Assembly: GCA_943789485.1 (NCBI GenBank)
Contig: CALSUH010000001.1
Span: 1-64,000, forward strand
DNA: 64,000 bases
From: an uncultured Pseudomonadales bacterium
GTDB taxonomy: Bacteria; Pseudomonadota; Gammaproteobacteria; Pseudomonadales; Pseudohongiellaceae
Direction of reading: 5' to 3'
Part shown: positions 63,905 to 64,000 of the stretch, piece by piece
Layout of the letters: the number at the start of each line of letters is the position of its first letter
Numbering within the stretch: position 1 is the stretch's first letter
Made by a program: the position numbers and the translations under genes
The notes under the pieces: generated by a model
Database searches by the model: none
What the model was told of the DNA's origin: nothing
What the model saw: the letters and a program-made list of their open reading frames with translations, nothing else

Positions 63905-64000
63905 ATGAAATCTTCTAAATTCCTTTTTACTGCAACGCTTGCAGCTATCGCATTCGCCTTCACTCAGTTCTCCCTCGCAGATCATCATGGCGCTGCCACA
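63905..64000 (+). CDS. Secreted protein, only the signal peptide end visible
   Basis: The ATG at 63905 is preceded by GAGG and opens a signal peptide (MKSSKFLFTATLAAIAFAF) and then ...FSLADHHGAAT before the window ends. A start and signal sequence are clear; the product cannot be told. Confidence 0.6.
   Translation, partial: MKSSKFLFTATLAAIAFAFTQFSLADHHGAAT

Overview
The window looks like a chromosomal stretch of a free-living, probably marine, aerobic gammaproteobacterium. The housekeeping set is gammaproteobacterial: mpl, ubiX, the tesA-ybbA-ybbP divergon, a TIGR02444 protein, a DUF3014 protein, trhO, rhlE, a NudL-type Nudix hydrolase, a CobB-type sirtuin and bcp. Around them lie many secreted or periplasmic enzymes: two PQQ quinoproteins, DUF1501/DUF1588 proteins, an S9 and an M42 peptidase, two TonB receptors and a lectin-like protein. 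I see no phage, IS element, CRISPR array, rRNA or tRNA. Genus cannot be named from sequence alone.

Layout. 0-5.4 kb: a leftward cluster with a DUF1588-type haem protein, a Tat-exported DUF1501 protein, a thioredoxin-fold protein with an in-frame TGA at its catalytic Cys, and a truncated gluconate 2-dehydrogenase subunit 3. 5.4-8.2 kb: a Fur-box-preceded FecA-like receptor. 8.3-15.4 kb: leftward S9 peptidase, hotdog thioesterase, a double-domain M42 peptidase and a membrane glucose-dehydrogenase-type quinoprotein. 15.5-20.6 kb: TrhO, a sulfurtransferase, DUF3014, a secreted peroxiredoxin with an in-frame TGA, and a TPR protein. 20.6-29 kb: a decayed DUF1330-like gene, a frameshifted quinoprotein, a lectin-like protein, GST, PDZ-S41, YiiX-like hydrolase, aldehyde dehydrogenase, VOC and HIT. 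29-41.7 kb: small hydrolases and SDR, nitronate monooxygenase, a second TonB receptor, Nudix, GGDEF, SLC13 transporter, Prx5, a broken YdcF gene, AsmA-like, trypsin. 41.5-49.6 kb: envelope and housekeeping genes (LON-like, mpl, TIGR02444, rhlE, SDR, ubiX, PPi-PFK). 49.6-55.3 kb: pdxH, a MORN protein and ybbP, all with frame breaks, then ybbA and tesA. 55.4-64 kb: GNAT, MFS, an SRYS-repeat protein, pdxJ, YbfF-like esterase, bcp, sirtuin, a lipase-like hydrolase, an acyl-CoA thioesterase and a truncated secreted protein.

The most notable result is two independent candidate selenoproteins (635-1123 and 18716-19258, both minus). In each, a TGA replaces exactly the peroxidatic or CxxC cysteine, the protein continues in frame as a full family member, and a hairpin resembling a bacterial SECIS follows the TGA. 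Two other peroxiredoxins in the window (38344-38823, 60338-60811) use ordinary Cys. This predicts a SelA/SelB/SelC/SelD system elsewhere in the genome.

Several genes are broken by small indels, three of which sit in G homopolymers (quinoprotein, MORN protein twice). That suggests assembly errors, and the roughly 400 bases at 53386-53784 are exceptionally damaged. These genes should not be called dead before the reads are checked.
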